Source: Campylobacteraceae bacterium (GTDB lineage Bacteria > Campylobacterota > Campylobacteria > Campylobacterales > Sulfurovaceae). Taken from it: 64,000 nt of DNA. Below the pieces are notes generated by a model. That model was not told the DNA's origin. It did not search any database and saw only the letters and a program-made list of their open reading frames with translations. Positions 1 to 9,489 of the stretch are shown one piece after another (within the stretch, counting starts at the first letter, position 1; each line of letters starts with the position of its first letter). The translations under genes and the position numbers were made by a program. Where the stretch lies: contig JALVUD010000044.1 in the NCBI GenBank assembly GCA_027035765.1, positions 1 through 64,000 of the forward strand, written 5' to 3'.

Positions 1-307
1 TCACGGTACTGAGCAGTGCATCCTCTCCCCGGAGCTCCCCGCTGGCCATGGGGACTCCGATCACCGGTTTGGTGGTGGCGGCGGCAACGGCGCCCGCCAG
101 GTGGGCGGCCATTCCGGCGGCGGCGATGAAGGCCTGGGCCCCCTTCTCTTCCGCTTCGGCGATATACTTTTTGGTCCGTTCGGGACTGCGGTGGGCCGAG
201 GAGATGATCAGCTCATAGGGGACGCCGAACTTTTTGAAGGTTTCAGCGCACTCCTTCATCACTTCATAGTCACTCTTGCTTCCGATAATGATCGAAACGA
301 ATTTCAT
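1..307 (-). CDS. purE: N5-carboxyaminoimidazole ribonucleotide mutase PurE (3' end outside window)
   Basis: PurE interconverts N5-CAIR and CAIR in de novo purine synthesis in the cytoplasm. Read on the minus strand from the ATG at 307, the protein begins MKFVSIIIGSKSDYEVM, with the GSxSD phosphate-binding loop, followed by the SAHRSPER motif and the AAGMAAHLAG stretch that carry the substrate-binding residues of class I PurE. About 102 codons are visible; the family is about 160 residues, so the C-terminus lies beyond base 1. The start codon overlaps the stop of the upstream U32 gene by 4 bp (ATGA), so the two are probably translationally coupled. Identity is clear. Confidence 0.93.
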   Translation of the reverse strand, partial: MKFVSIIIGSKSDYEVMKECAETFKKFGVPYELIISSAHRSPERTKKYIAEAEEKGAQAFIAAAGMAAHLAGAVAAATTKPVIGVPMASGELRGEDALLSTV

Positions 308-1650
308 TGATTCTCCTTGGATTTCTCTTCCCGCCGCTGGATCGCCTGAGGCTCGGGGCTGAGGCCCTTTTTGGCACGGGCTTCACGGATATCCCTGCGC
401 AGGATCGTGTAGCCCGGGAATTTTGTGGGGAGTATTATATCATTTAGATCTCCGCTGTGGATACACTCGAACTCTTTCCCGCTTTTGGCCACGATCTTTT
501 TGACCGTCAGCCACCATTTGCCCTCTTCCCCCAGCTCCACTTTGCCGTATTCGTTGTCGATCTCTTCGAGAGTCGCCCCCACCGGCAGGACGATCTCCAG
601 ACGGTCGCCGACACAGGTTTTGTCCTTGCAGCGCCAGGTGGTCCCCTCTTCACCCACCAGCGCGGCGACCTGGTGGGTTCCCTCCCGGATCGTGAAGCCC
701 TGGGACTGGGTATCGGTACGCTCGAAGGGGCGGCTGATGAGATAGGCGTCGGTAAAGCCCCGGTTCTGGGTGGTATGCAGCTCCTTCTGGTACCGCTCCG
801 CCTCGAAAACCCCTCCATACCAGTCGTCGATCGCCTGCCGGTAGGCCCGGGTGACCGTCGCCACGTAGTAGGGGGATTTGGTCCGTCCTTCGATCTTGAG
901 GGAGTCGATGACCCCGCTGGAGAGGATCTCATCGACGTGACTGGCCAGGTTCATGTCCTTGGCGTTCATGATATAGGTGCCGATCTCCGTCTCCTCCTCC
1001 AGCTTGAAGGTGGTGCCGCTCTCGGGATTGTGGGCATAGATCTCGTAGGGGAAGCGGCAGTCGTTGGCGCAGCTGCCCCGGTTGGGGACCCGCCCCGTCT
1101 GCAGGGCGCTGATGAGGCAGCGTCCGCTGTAGGCGAAGCACATGGAGCCGTGTACGAAGATCTCCAGCTCCAGATCGGGGAGCTCTTTTTTGATCGCTTC
1201 ACAGTCTTTGAGACTGATCTCCCTGGCCGCGATGATCCGCCTTACCCCCATGTCGTAATAGACCGCCGCATCCATGGCGTTCATCACATTGGCCTGGGTC
1301 GAGAGGTGGATGGGGATCTCGGGAGCGATTTTGCGTGCCATCCGGATCACCCCGGGACTGGAGACGATGAAGGCGTCGGGGTTCAGCTCCCGCATTTTGG
1401 CGATGTGGTTTTCGTAGAGTTTGAGCTGAGAGTTGAAGGGGAAGCCGTTGATGGTGACATAGACCTTTTTCCCCCGCTCATGGGCATAGTCGATTCCCGC
1501 TTTGAAGGAGTCCGGATCGAACTCCTTGCCGCTGCGGATCCGGAGGCTGAAGGTACTGGTGCCGCCGTAGACGGCGTCGGCACCGTAGTTGATCGCAATT
1601 TTGAGTTTTTCCAGGTTACCGGCAGGGGCTAACAGTTCGACTTTTTTCAT
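304..1650 (-). CDS. U32 family peptidase-like protein, TrhP/YegQ-type tRNA hydroxylation factor
   Basis: A 448-residue U32-family protein. It opens with the family signature LLAPAGNLEKLKIAINYGADAVY and carries the conserved block FVHGSMCFAYSGRC ... GSCANDCRFPYE near residues 165-205, whose cysteines are thought to hold an iron-sulfur cluster. Members once called collagenases (PrtC) are now known in E. coli as TrhP, needed for prephenate-dependent 5-hydroxylation of tRNA wobble uridine. The YegQ-like length and C-terminal beta domain fit that branch better than the shorter UbiU/UbiV proteins, but the substrate is inferred from family. It lies directly upstream of purE with a 4-bp overlap. Confidence 0.85.
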   Translation of the reverse strand: MKKVELLAPAGNLEKLKIAINYGADAVYGGTSTFSLRIRSGKEFDPDSFKAGIDYAHERGKKVYVTINGFPFNSQLKLYENHIAKMRELNPDAFIVSSPGVIRMARKIAPEIPIHLSTQANVMNAMDAAVYYDMGVRRIIAAREISLKDCEAIKKELPDLELEIFVHGSMCFAYSGRCLISALQTGRVPNRGSCANDCRFPYEIYAHNPESGTTFKLEEETEIGTYIMNAKDMNLASHVDEILSSGVIDSLKIEGRTKSPYYVATVTRAYRQAIDDWYGGVFEAERYQKELHTTQNRGFTDAYLISRPFERTDTQSQGFTIREGTHQVAALVGEEGTTWRCKDKTCVGDRLEIVLPVGATLEEIDNEYGKVELGEEGKWWLTVKKIVAKSGKEFECIHSGDLNDIILPTKFPGYTILRRDIREARAKKGLSPEPQAIQRREEKSKENQ

Positions 1651-1730
1651 TGGGCTCTTTTTGAATGGAATATTCAGTGCTGCTGAAGAAATTTCCGTAT
1701 TTTACTACAATACGGGAAAAAGGCGAAAGA

Positions 1731-2633
1731 ATGCGGAGATATCTCCTCTCGCTCCTCCTGCTTGGAATAGGTACGGCTCCGGCAGGAACGGTCCGAGACT
1801 ACCGACCGATCGGAAACGATCGGTGTCTACGGGTCGATAACGAAGAGTGGGCTATGCTGCGCCGCTTCGACATGGAGGGGAAAACCCGCACCCTCGCCGT
1901 CGATACCCGTACCCTCCAGACAAAAATCCTCCCGTTTCCAAAGCGGACAACCTCCTGCCGCAAAGACTCCCGCTACCTCAGCTTCCTGCGCCAGGCCGGC
2001 TTACCCCCCTACCCTCTGCAAAATGACGGGATCACCCACGGCAAAGAGGGGCTCTATCTGACGACCGATCTCTGCCCCTCTTCCAAAAAGGGCTTCGAAA
2101 AGCGCCTCTACGAAGCGATTATGCGCCGCTTCCCTCATCCGGTCCCCGTCACGCTCTTCGTCACCAAACGGTGGATCGAGCGACATCCCACGGCTTTCGA
2201 AACCCTCCGGCAGTGGGACAGAAACGGCTCCCTGGCCGTCACCTGGGGCAACCACACCGCCTGGCACCACTACCATCCCGGCAAGCCGCTCAAAGAAAAC
2301 TTCGTCCTCTCCCCCGAAGAGAACCTCACCGACGACATCCTGACACTGGAAAAAACCCTGCTGGAGCGGGGTGTCACCCCCTCGATCTTCTTCCGCTTCC
2401 CCGGCCTGGTCTCGGATGAAAAGGCCGTGCAGACAGTAACAGGCCTCGGCCTGATCCCCATCGGCACCGACGCTTGGCTCGCCAAAGGGCAGAGGCCCAA
2501 AGAGGGCTCCATCATCCTGGTCCACGGCAACAGAAACGAACCCAAAGGGGTGACGATCTTTTTGATACTTATGGAAGAAGGAAAGATCCGAAAACTCCGG
2601 GCGATCACCGATATCGATACAACCGAACGATAA
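1731..2633 (+). CDS. Secreted polysaccharide deacetylase (NodB-fold) family protein
   Basis: The start at 1731 is chosen over an in-frame ATG at 1665 because it begins a clear signal peptide (MRRYLLSLLLLGIGTAPAG) and follows AGGCGAAAGA; this gives 300 residues. The mature protein has NodB deacetylase motifs: LYLTTDLCPSS (motif 1, single metal Asp as in TFD-type members), GNHTAWHH (motif 2 metal histidines), FFRFPG (motif 3) and ILVHGN (motif 5 His). It is therefore probably a periplasmic metal-dependent deacetylase acting on peptidoglycan or an exopolysaccharide. The substrate cannot be told from sequence. It is a single gene, divergent from U32 and convergent with the giant adhesin. Confidence 0.75.
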   Translation: MRRYLLSLLLLGIGTAPAGTVRDYRPIGNDRCLRVDNEEWAMLRRFDMEGKTRTLAVDTRTLQTKILPFPKRTTSCRKDSRYLSFLRQAGLPPYPLQNDGITHGKEGLYLTTDLCPSSKKGFEKRLYEAIMRRFPHPVPVTLFVTKRWIERHPTAFETLRQWDRNGSLAVTWGNHTAWHHYHPGKPLKENFVLSPEENLTDDILTLEKTLLERGVTPSIFFRFPGLVSDEKAVQTVTGLGLIPIGTDAWLAKGQRPKEGSIILVHGNRNEPKGVTIFLILMEEGKIRKLRAITDIDTTER

Positions 2634-2755
2634 AATCCGAGATTCTTCGGGAATGACGGGGGGTCGTCGACCGTTCGTTTCGGAAACCCGGAGTGCCACA
2701 AACATCCAGGCTGCTTCTCGGATTCTCGGAACCGGGAATTATCCCCGGCACGTAT

Positions 2756-2786
2756 GGCAAGAGTGGTTTTCCACTTCTGTTTTTTG
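2756..2786 (+). terminator. Weak hairpin with T-run after the deacetylase gene
   Basis: AGTGG-TTTT-CCACT (2762-2775) is followed by TCTGTTTTTT. The stem is only 5 bp, extended imperfectly by AAG/TCT. The T-run lies on the plus strand, so it would end the deacetylase transcript before the convergent adhesin gene. Weak evidence. Confidence 0.35.
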
Positions 2787-2808
2787 CGTGGATGAATCGC
2801 TGGGTTTC

Positions 2809-5800
2809 CTATGACACAGTTACCGTGATATCATCATCGATTTTCAAAGTCACCGTTGGATCTGCCCCACCCGTTCCGATATGGAGGTAGGTGGTATAGG
2901 TTCCGTCATCGACCGGATTGGGATCCCATTGCGCACCCGTCAAGGTCACCTTGTCGTTGGCATCGTCCCCCTCGATCGTCAGTGTATCGTTGCCATCGGT
3001 CATATTCACCACATCATTCAGGCTCAGGGTGCCGAGATCATGGTCTCCGCTTTTACTCAAATCAAGTGTTTCAATGTTCTGCAACTTGCTGAAGTCGATC
3101 CCTATTCCATCCAAAGCAACGACTCTATCGTCTCCTGCGCCTGCATCGATGTTCTGTCCGTCAAAGCCGATAACATCATCCCCGCCGGTCGGGGTTGCCC
3201 GCTCGATGCTCACCAGACCTGGATCGTTCACGGTGACTTTGGTTCCGTCTGCAATATTGATGAAGTCATTTCCGTTTTGCAGCCAGATATTGTCGCCCTC
3301 GTCTTTCAGGACCACGGTATCGCCCGTATCGGCATCGATGCCCAGTGCATTTCGTGCATCGGTCATCGCCGTCACCTCCGCCGCACTCATGACGAGATGA
3401 TGGTTGCCATGCTGTGTGAGATCGAACTTCTCGATATTTGCCAAAGCCGAGAGATCGATCGTATGATTCACCCCATCGTAAAAGCCGTCCCAGTCGGTAC
3501 CGAAGATCACCGTATCCTCACCGGCCAGCCCATCGACACCGTGTTTATCGTATAGCAGCGTGTTGTCGCCCGAGGTAGCCTGCTGCTGCGAGATGTTCAT
3601 GGCAAACGATCCGCTCGCGCTTTGTGTCGTGCCGTCGTTCGGTACGGCGTCGTGGACGACGATCTCGACGTCGACCGTTCCCGAAAAATCGTTTTGGGTC
3701 ACTGTCAGTTTGTCGATGCTGTTGTGCTCTATGCCGACAGCCTCGCTGATGGTATAGGTATCGGTACTACGATCGTAAGTGACGCCGGAGGTCAGTTCCG
3801 TCCCCTGGAAATAAAGTACGGCATTCTCTCCGAGACCGGTCAGCTTGACCTCATAGTGCTCGGAACCGTCCACATCCGCCGAAGCGGTGTTGAAGTTCAA
3901 CGGAATCTTCTCCCCTTCTACGCCTCCGGTGGGAGAAGGGTTCATCGTGATAGGGTCGGCAACTGCCAGAACCGATACATTGATCGGAACAGTGGCATAG
4001 ACTTGCTGGCCGCCATCTTCAACGCCGGAGATCAACTGAAATTGTGTTGAAATGCCCCCGACCTGAGCGGGTGCTTTGACATAGATTTCCGGTACCGGAT
4101 TGGCGCCGCTGCCAAGCGGAATGTTCCAATAGTTGTTCGCCCCGCCGTTGGTACCGAGATTTTGTGCCAGTGTTTTGCCCGACCCGTCATCGTAGTAGAC
4201 GAGCCATCCCGGCGGTACATCGCCGAGAATCACTGTTTTGAGTGTTTCCGGTGTCGTGTTGTTCGTGGCGTTATCTATCAGGTCGCCGCTGAAAGGATTA
4301 CCGTTTGCATCGGCCACCTGGATGAACTCATCTTCTTTGCCTTCCGCTTTCGGATTACCGCCGCCGGTGTCCAGCCCATCGGCAACCGGAGCGATGTCGA
4401 TCTCGAGCGACCCGGTGTGCTGGTTGGTATTCTGTGCGTGATCCTCTTTCGAGTAGAGCGTATATTCAAAATAGGCCTTACCTGACTCGTTGGAGTCTGC
4501 TATGAAATCCAGATCGACAGTAGTTCCGGAAACGGTGATGGGTACATCATGGGTTTCACCTGGGTTGAAATGCACTCCGCCAAGTGTCACACCAAACTGT
4601 CCGTTTCCAACATCGGTCGAACCGACATATCTGACAGATATCGTCGTAGCCGGGGTACTGTCGGTATCACTCGTAACCAGATGGGCGAATATATTGTCCG
4701 ACCCGTCTCCATCCGGGTCAAAACTGTTGTCCACCGTATCAAGTCCGAAAGTGATCGTCTTAACGACATCTTCCTGAACATCTACATGATCAGGTGTAAT
4801 ACTTACCGAGTCCGTTACCGGCTCGATGTTGCCGCTGAAGTCGGTCGACACCACATCTTTCACACCACTCTGAGAGTAGGTGGTCAGGGTCGTGGTGAAG
4901 GTGATGTCATCCTGTCCGATGAAGTTGATGTTGTTGTGATTCAAATCCTGCTTCGGTGTGATCTCTAGGGCGTTCAGTGCAGCTTCTATCGCTGCTTTAT
5001 CACCTGATCCCCTGTAGGTCAGGATGTCCGTTCCGTAGACATGTTCATAGCGCCATCCTGTCACGACACCGCTCTGGATGGGCTGCCCTCCGGCACTGAC
5101 ATTGACAATGTTCGGATCGAGCCCCTCCACGGTAATGGAGAAGAGATCCGAATTGATCGTCTCACCCAGCTCCGCATTTGTGCTTCCCTGTGCATCGTTG
5201 ATATCGAGATGGATGATATCGCCCAGCTTCGTTGTCGTGTCTTCTTTGAAGCCGCCCTGATACGGATCAGTCGGATTGGTGTCAAAGTTCGGATCGACCG
5301 TGTAGCCGTCTTTTTCATCGACAACACCATCACCATTGACATCCGTAACCCCGATGATATCCATCGGAGCATCGTTCGTACTGCCGCCAAAGTTCGGATC
5401 CCGGTGGAAGGTAAGCGTAAAATCCCCCGTCTGCGCTGTCGACTGCGGCGTTCCCGCAGTATCATACTCCTGATTGATGAAGGAGATCTTGACGTCCGAA
5501 GTGTCTGATGCAGCATTGAGGTAGTTACCGCTGACTTCAAACTGCAGGTTGTAGGTTTTGGCTGCGGCATCCATCACGATGGGGTTTTGATTCAGATCGA
5601 CAAGCCAGGTATAGTTACCTGTCGGCAGCCCCGTTGCCGGGTCGATGGTATCCCCGACATATTTCCCGCCGACGATCCCGATCCCATCAGGCACCCCTTC
5701 GATGCGGATACTGCGGATCTGCTCGGAGCCGTCGATGTCCAGACCGTTCTCTCCGTTCGCCCCCGTTCCGTTTTCATTTTGGGTATCTACCCCTTGGATA

Positions 5801-8800
5801 GTCACCTTCACATCGATGGTCGTCGGCGCGCTGATAGTGATATCATGCCCGGAGACGGCGATATCTGTCGTGCCGTCTCCATCCGCATCGGTAATGTCTC
5901 CATCTTTCGCATCGGCGGTGATGTCGTCCGTTACCGGAGTGAGGTTGAAGGTATAGTTGGCGCTCTCCTGGAAGCCGCTTTTCGTATCGATCAAGTCGAC
6001 AGTCGTACCGTTTTGCACCGCCTGTGTCTTATCTGAGACATCAAATTTGAAACCGAAATCAGTCTGATGTGCTGTGCCGACATTATTCGGGTCTTCCTTG
6101 CCCCCGATATCGGCATTGTAGAGTACATAAAGATTGTTCCAATCAGCCTGGTCGGCGATCTTGTAAAACCAAACACCGTTATCTTCTACCAGTTCAACCC
6201 TGTGATCATTCGGATCGGCGGCGACATCCTTGATCGTCTGTTTCCCGCTGCCGTTTCCAAGGTAGATGGTAAAGTCCGCATTCTCGATACCTTTGAAACT
6301 TTGCCCGTTGGCTATAGTATAGTCATCTCTGGCGATACCCAAAGCACTGACATATTCATCACTGTCCGGTAAGGTCGTGGTCGTCGAGAATGTCATGTGT
6401 GTCAGCACATCTTCACGTACGTCCGTCGTGGTCTGCAGTACCCCCGCAAGTCCTTCTGCCTCCGGCGTCACAAGCAAAGAGACGTTTTGGGTCGTTGAGC
6501 TATTTGTGTCTCCATCATCTTCCGTGGTGTTGTATCTGAGATCGAAGTTGATCTCTCCGCTGAAGTGTTCGTTCAATGTCCTTATCTTGACGTTGCCTGC
6601 ATCAATATCCGCTGCACTGGTCGCCCAGATACGGCTTGACCCTGTACCGCCCACCAGTGTCGCACCTATCACATCGAAATCGGCACCGAGATTCTCAATG
6701 GTTACCGTCAATGACTCCGATGCGATGTCATCCGGCGCAGTATTCGGATCTGTCACTGTCGTATCGACAGGATTCTGATCGGGATCGTTGGTTTTGAGGT
6801 TGTCATAGGAGTCGATCCTGTCCGGTGTTTTGAAGATACTTTTGAGGTCGAACTCCACAAAAGTGTCCGTGTTGCCGGTTGTGGGTGTCGTACCGGAATC
6901 CTCCTCGGCTACCGCACTGTATTTACCGCTCTTATTAGGGTCTAGCGTCACGGTAAGATCGTGGGTATTGGGATCTACCGAAGTATCGATATCCTGCAGG
7001 TAAATATCGTTGTTGACCGCCTCATCGGCGACCCCTTCAATGAAGACATTGACGTTGTATGGTGCACTTTCTGCACCGGTGTCTGTCCGGCTGCTGCCAT
7101 CGGAAAATGTTGTGGTATCGACAGCATATCCGCTGGCTTTGAGTACGATATCTATATTGCTATTGTGCGGGGGGATGATGATCGGCCTATCGTTTACTTG
7201 TATCTCGTCGTAATTTTGGATCAGTAGTTTCCAGGTATGGTTTGCCGTATCGTACTGTACGACATCGATAGGTCCCGTTTGCCCTTGTGGTGCTTCATTG
7301 ACCTGCCCGAAATCGGAATTTGCGGTGATGATCTCTCTGGTGCCATCTCCGTCGATGTCGTAATAGATCGCCGCATCTTCCGGGATATCATCAATAAAGA
7401 CATTGATATGTTCCGAACTGTCAGGATCGAGAGACGCGACCCTGCTATTCAGCACGATCCCGTTGATAGCGGAACTTGCATCGATCGTACCGTCCGGATT
7501 TCTTCCGGCATCTTCCAGTCCATTGGACTGAGTGATCGCTGCGTTGATGGGATCGGTTACCGGATCGACATCCACTTGCAAGGTACTCGTCAGTGAGTTC
7601 ACCGGGCCGTTCGTGCTGTTCGGATCGTCTTCGTCATGGTCGAGGGTGCCCAGTGTCATATCCACTTTCACCGTACCGGAGTAATTGTCCGGTGCTTTGA
7701 ATTTGACGGTATTGAGATACTCTATTGGTACTTGAACCGGCACATTCAACGTCTTGACAATATCGATCGAACCGTTGTTATACGCTATCTGCGCATCGGC
7801 CAGAATATTGCCGCTGCTGTCGCGTACACTGTGAAACTCCACCCAGGTCTCTTCCGAAGCGTAAGGGGTTCCGCTGTTCTTGTCATCCTCATTGCTTGCA
7901 GAGAGTGCAAATCCCGCATCGGCCGCATTGAGATCGAACCAGGTATCCTCCACGGCATGGGTAGCGTAGGTATGGTCAGGGTTGAGGGTGACATCGGTAT
8001 TGCCATCCTGATTCGTATCGGTGTTCGTTTCAGCAACTGGAGCGACTTCGACCAGTACATCGACCGGTGCGATCGTTCCGGTCGCCGTAGCCTGTCCCCC
8101 GCCGTCGTCGATATCCTGCGTCGTTGCGCTCACTTTCAGAATGAAGTCCGTCGAGCTGTGGCCCGGCGGCAGGATCTTGAGGCCCTCCACATCGCCGATC
8201 GAGGTATTCGCATCGATCGTGATCGTCGTCGAAGCGGTCGATCCGGTATTGTTCTCATACACCAGCGTCGTGCCGTCGGCCTTGTAGATCTTCGCACCGT
8301 CGGGAATGTCGGCGATGGTGACGGAGGTGACGGTCTCGTTCCCGGGTACGGAGAGGGTATCGGAGACGGTGAAGTGGAGGTTAAGTGGTATGAGGTTGTC
8401 CTCGTTCCCGCTCGATGAGTCCGTCGTCAGTGCAATGTCGTTGGCGATGGGGTCGACATCGACATCGATGGTCAGATCTTTGCTATAGGTCGTGATGCTT
8501 CCGCTCGAATCGCCGTCGGTATCGGTGACCGCGACGGTCACTTTGAGCGAATCGATATCGGCACTGTCGTTGTCGGGTGTTTTGATATAGATCTCGGGAA
8601 CCGAAGGTACGCCGCCGCTGTTGGGGATGGTGACCGTAAAGCCACCGCTGGCATCCTGTCCGTCACCGCTCGGGTTGGGGCCGACGAAATAGCGTGTACC
8701 GGCAGGCAGATTGGTACCGTCGAAAGTGACAGTGTAGTGCTCCGATCCATCTTGATCCACCGTCGGGTTGATGGTGAAGGTATCGTCCACACGTATCCAG

Positions 8801-9489
8801 CCGTCTTCGTCACCGTGGGCGTCCTTAACCTTCGTCAGGTCGGGAAGCGGATCGGTCACCGCCTGCACATCGACCGTTACCTGTATCCTCGATTCGGCAC
8901 CGGGGACGGGATCGCCGTTGTGGTCGTTGATGATGTTCCCGCTCCCGTCCACTTCGTAGGAACTCGTTTTCATCGTCACGGTGAAGTCGTCGCCGCTTTG
9001 CGCTACCGGATCGACCCTCAGCGCTTCGAACTCCGCCTTCGTCATCGTAAGGTCTGCCGTGGTGCCGTTGACATGGGGCAGATCGCTGATGAGGATCGTG
9101 ACGGCACTGCCGTTGGATGTCGTCAACGTATTGCCGCTGCCGTCGAGCAGTTTCGCCCCGTTGGGGATACCCTCCAGCGTCACCGCCCCAAGGCGTTCAG
9201 GCCAGTCGCCCGGCGTAGATGAACCGTTCTGATCTGTCGTATCGACAAGCTGCGGCGCATTGAGTCCCAAGGCGACTGCGGTATCTTCATCCGTATTGAC
9301 CGTAGCACTGTCCACGCTCAGTATCGGCGCGTCGGAGACGGGATCGATTGTCACTGTTACATTGGTAACGTGAGCGACCCCATTTGCATCCGTATAGGTG
9401 TATTGCACCGTGTCCTGACCACTGAAGTTTGTATCTTGCGAGTTGGTCCCGTCGAAACTCGGTGTATATTTGAGTCGTCCATTTGCCAA
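2809..9489 (-). CDS. Giant type I-secreted adhesin, C-terminal fragment
   Basis: 2226 codons from the first available start; the same frame reads open upstream to about 9570, so this is a continuation of the gene above, not an independent gene. It is a string of VCBS/cadherin-like beta-sandwich repeats with recurring TITIDPV(S/T)D-type linkers, NEDD/DEDT openings and many Asp/Asn calcium-binding positions, almost without cysteine. The last ~330 residues differ: GLAGEDTVIF, IEKFDLTQ and GGDDVIGFDGQNIDAGAGDDRV resemble the RTX-like module and C-terminal secretion region recognised by type I secretion. It ends KIDDDITVTVS. No type I transporter gene lies in this window. The fragment is separated from the middle part by a frameshift near 9570-9577. 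Confidence 0.8.
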   Translation of the reverse strand: MANGRLKYTPSFDGTNSQDTNFSGQDTVQYTYTDANGVAHVTNVTVTIDPVSDAPILSVDSATVNTDEDTAVALGLNAPQLVDTTDQNGSSTPGDWPERLGAVTLEGIPNGAKLLDGSGNTLTTSNGSAVTILISDLPHVNGTTADLTMTKAEFEALRVDPVAQSGDDFTVTMKTSSYEVDGSGNIINDHNGDPVPGAESRIQVTVDVQAVTDPLPDLTKVKDAHGDEDGWIRVDDTFTINPTVDQDGSEHYTVTFDGTNLPAGTRYFVGPNPSGDGQDASGGFTVTIPNSGGVPSVPEIYIKTPDNDSADIDSLKVTVAVTDTDGDSSGSITTYSKDLTIDVDVDPIANDIALTTDSSSGNEDNLIPLNLHFTVSDTLSVPGNETVTSVTIADIPDGAKIYKADGTTLVYENNTGSTASTTITIDANTSIGDVEGLKILPPGHSSTDFILKVSATTQDIDDGGGQATATGTIAPVDVLVEVAPVAETNTDTNQDGNTDVTLNPDHTYATHAVEDTWFDLNAADAGFALSASNEDDKNSGTPYASEETWVEFHSVRDSSGNILADAQIAYNNGSIDIVKTLNVPVQVPIEYLNTVKFKAPDNYSGTVKVDMTLGTLDHDEDDPNSTNGPVNSLTSTLQVDVDPVTDPINAAITQSNGLEDAGRNPDGTIDASSAINGIVLNSRVASLDPDSSEHINVFIDDIPEDAAIYYDIDGDGTREIITANSDFGQVNEAPQGQTGPIDVVQYDTANHTWKLLIQNYDEIQVNDRPIIIPPHNSNIDIVLKASGYAVDTTTFSDGSSRTDTGAESAPYNVNVFIEGVADEAVNNDIYLQDIDTSVDPNTHDLTVTLDPNKSGKYSAVAEEDSGTTPTTGNTDTFVEFDLKSIFKTPDRIDSYDNLKTNDPDQNPVDTTVTDPNTAPDDIASESLTVTIENLGADFDVIGATLVGGTGSSRIWATSAADIDAGNVKIRTLNEHFSGEINFDLRYNTTEDDGDTNSSTTQNVSLLVTPEAEGLAGVLQTTTDVREDVLTHMTFSTTTTLPDSDEYVSALGIARDDYTIANGQSFKGIENADFTIYLGNGSGKQTIKDVAADPNDHRVELVEDNGVWFYKIADQADWNNLYVLYNADIGGKEDPNNVGTAHQTDFGFKFDVSDKTQAVQNGTTVDLIDTKSGFQESANYTFNLTPVTDDITADAKDGDITDADGDGTTDIAVSGHDITISAPTTIDVKVTIQGVDTQNENGTGANGENGLDIDGSEQIRSIRIEGVPDGIGIVGGKYVGDTIDPATGLPTGNYTWLVDLNQNPIVMDAAAKTYNLQFEVSGNYLNAASDTSDVKISFINQEYDTAGTPQSTAQTGDFTLTFHRDPNFGGSTNDAPMDIIGVTDVNGDGVVDEKDGYTVDPNFDTNPTDPYQGGFKEDTTTKLGDIIHLDINDAQGSTNAELGETINSDLFSITVEGLDPNIVNVSAGGQPIQSGVVTGWRYEHVYGTDILTYRGSGDKAAIEAALNALEITPKQDLNHNNINFIGQDDITFTTTLTTYSQSGVKDVVSTDFSGNIEPVTDSVSITPDHVDVQEDVVKTITFGLDTVDNSFDPDGDGSDNIFAHLVTSDTDSTPATTISVRYVGSTDVGNGQFGVTLGGVHFNPGETHDVPITVSGTTVDLDFIADSNESGKAYFEYTLYSKEDHAQNTNQHTGSLEIDIAPVADGLDTGGGNPKAEGKEDEFIQVADANGNPFSGDLIDNATNNTTPETLKTVILGDVPPGWLVYYDDGSGKTLAQNLGTNGGANNYWNIPLGSGANPVPEIYVKAPAQVGGISTQFQLISGVEDGGQQVYATVPINVSVLAVADPITMNPSPTGGVEGEKIPLNFNTASADVDGSEHYEVKLTGLGENAVLYFQGTELTSGVTYDRSTDTYTISEAVGIEHNSIDKLTVTQNDFSGTVDVEIVVHDAVPNDGTTQSASGSFAMNISQQQATSGDNTLLYDKHGVDGLAGEDTVIFGTDWDGFYDGVNHTIDLSALANIEKFDLTQHGNHHLVMSAAEVTAMTDARNALGIDADTGDTVVLKDEGDNIWLQNGNDFINIADGTKVTVNDPGLVSIERATPTGGDDVIGFDGQNIDAGAGDDRVVALDGIGIDFSKLQNIETLDLSKSGDHDLGTLSLNDVVNMTDGNDTLTIEGDDANDKVTLTGAQWDPNPVDDGTYTTYLHIGTGGADPTVTLKIDDDITVTVS

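Noticed and set aside
457-1632. 391-residue frame opposite the U32 gene
   Set aside because: Shadow of the real minus-strand gene; no family features, and its length follows from the codon bias of the true frame.
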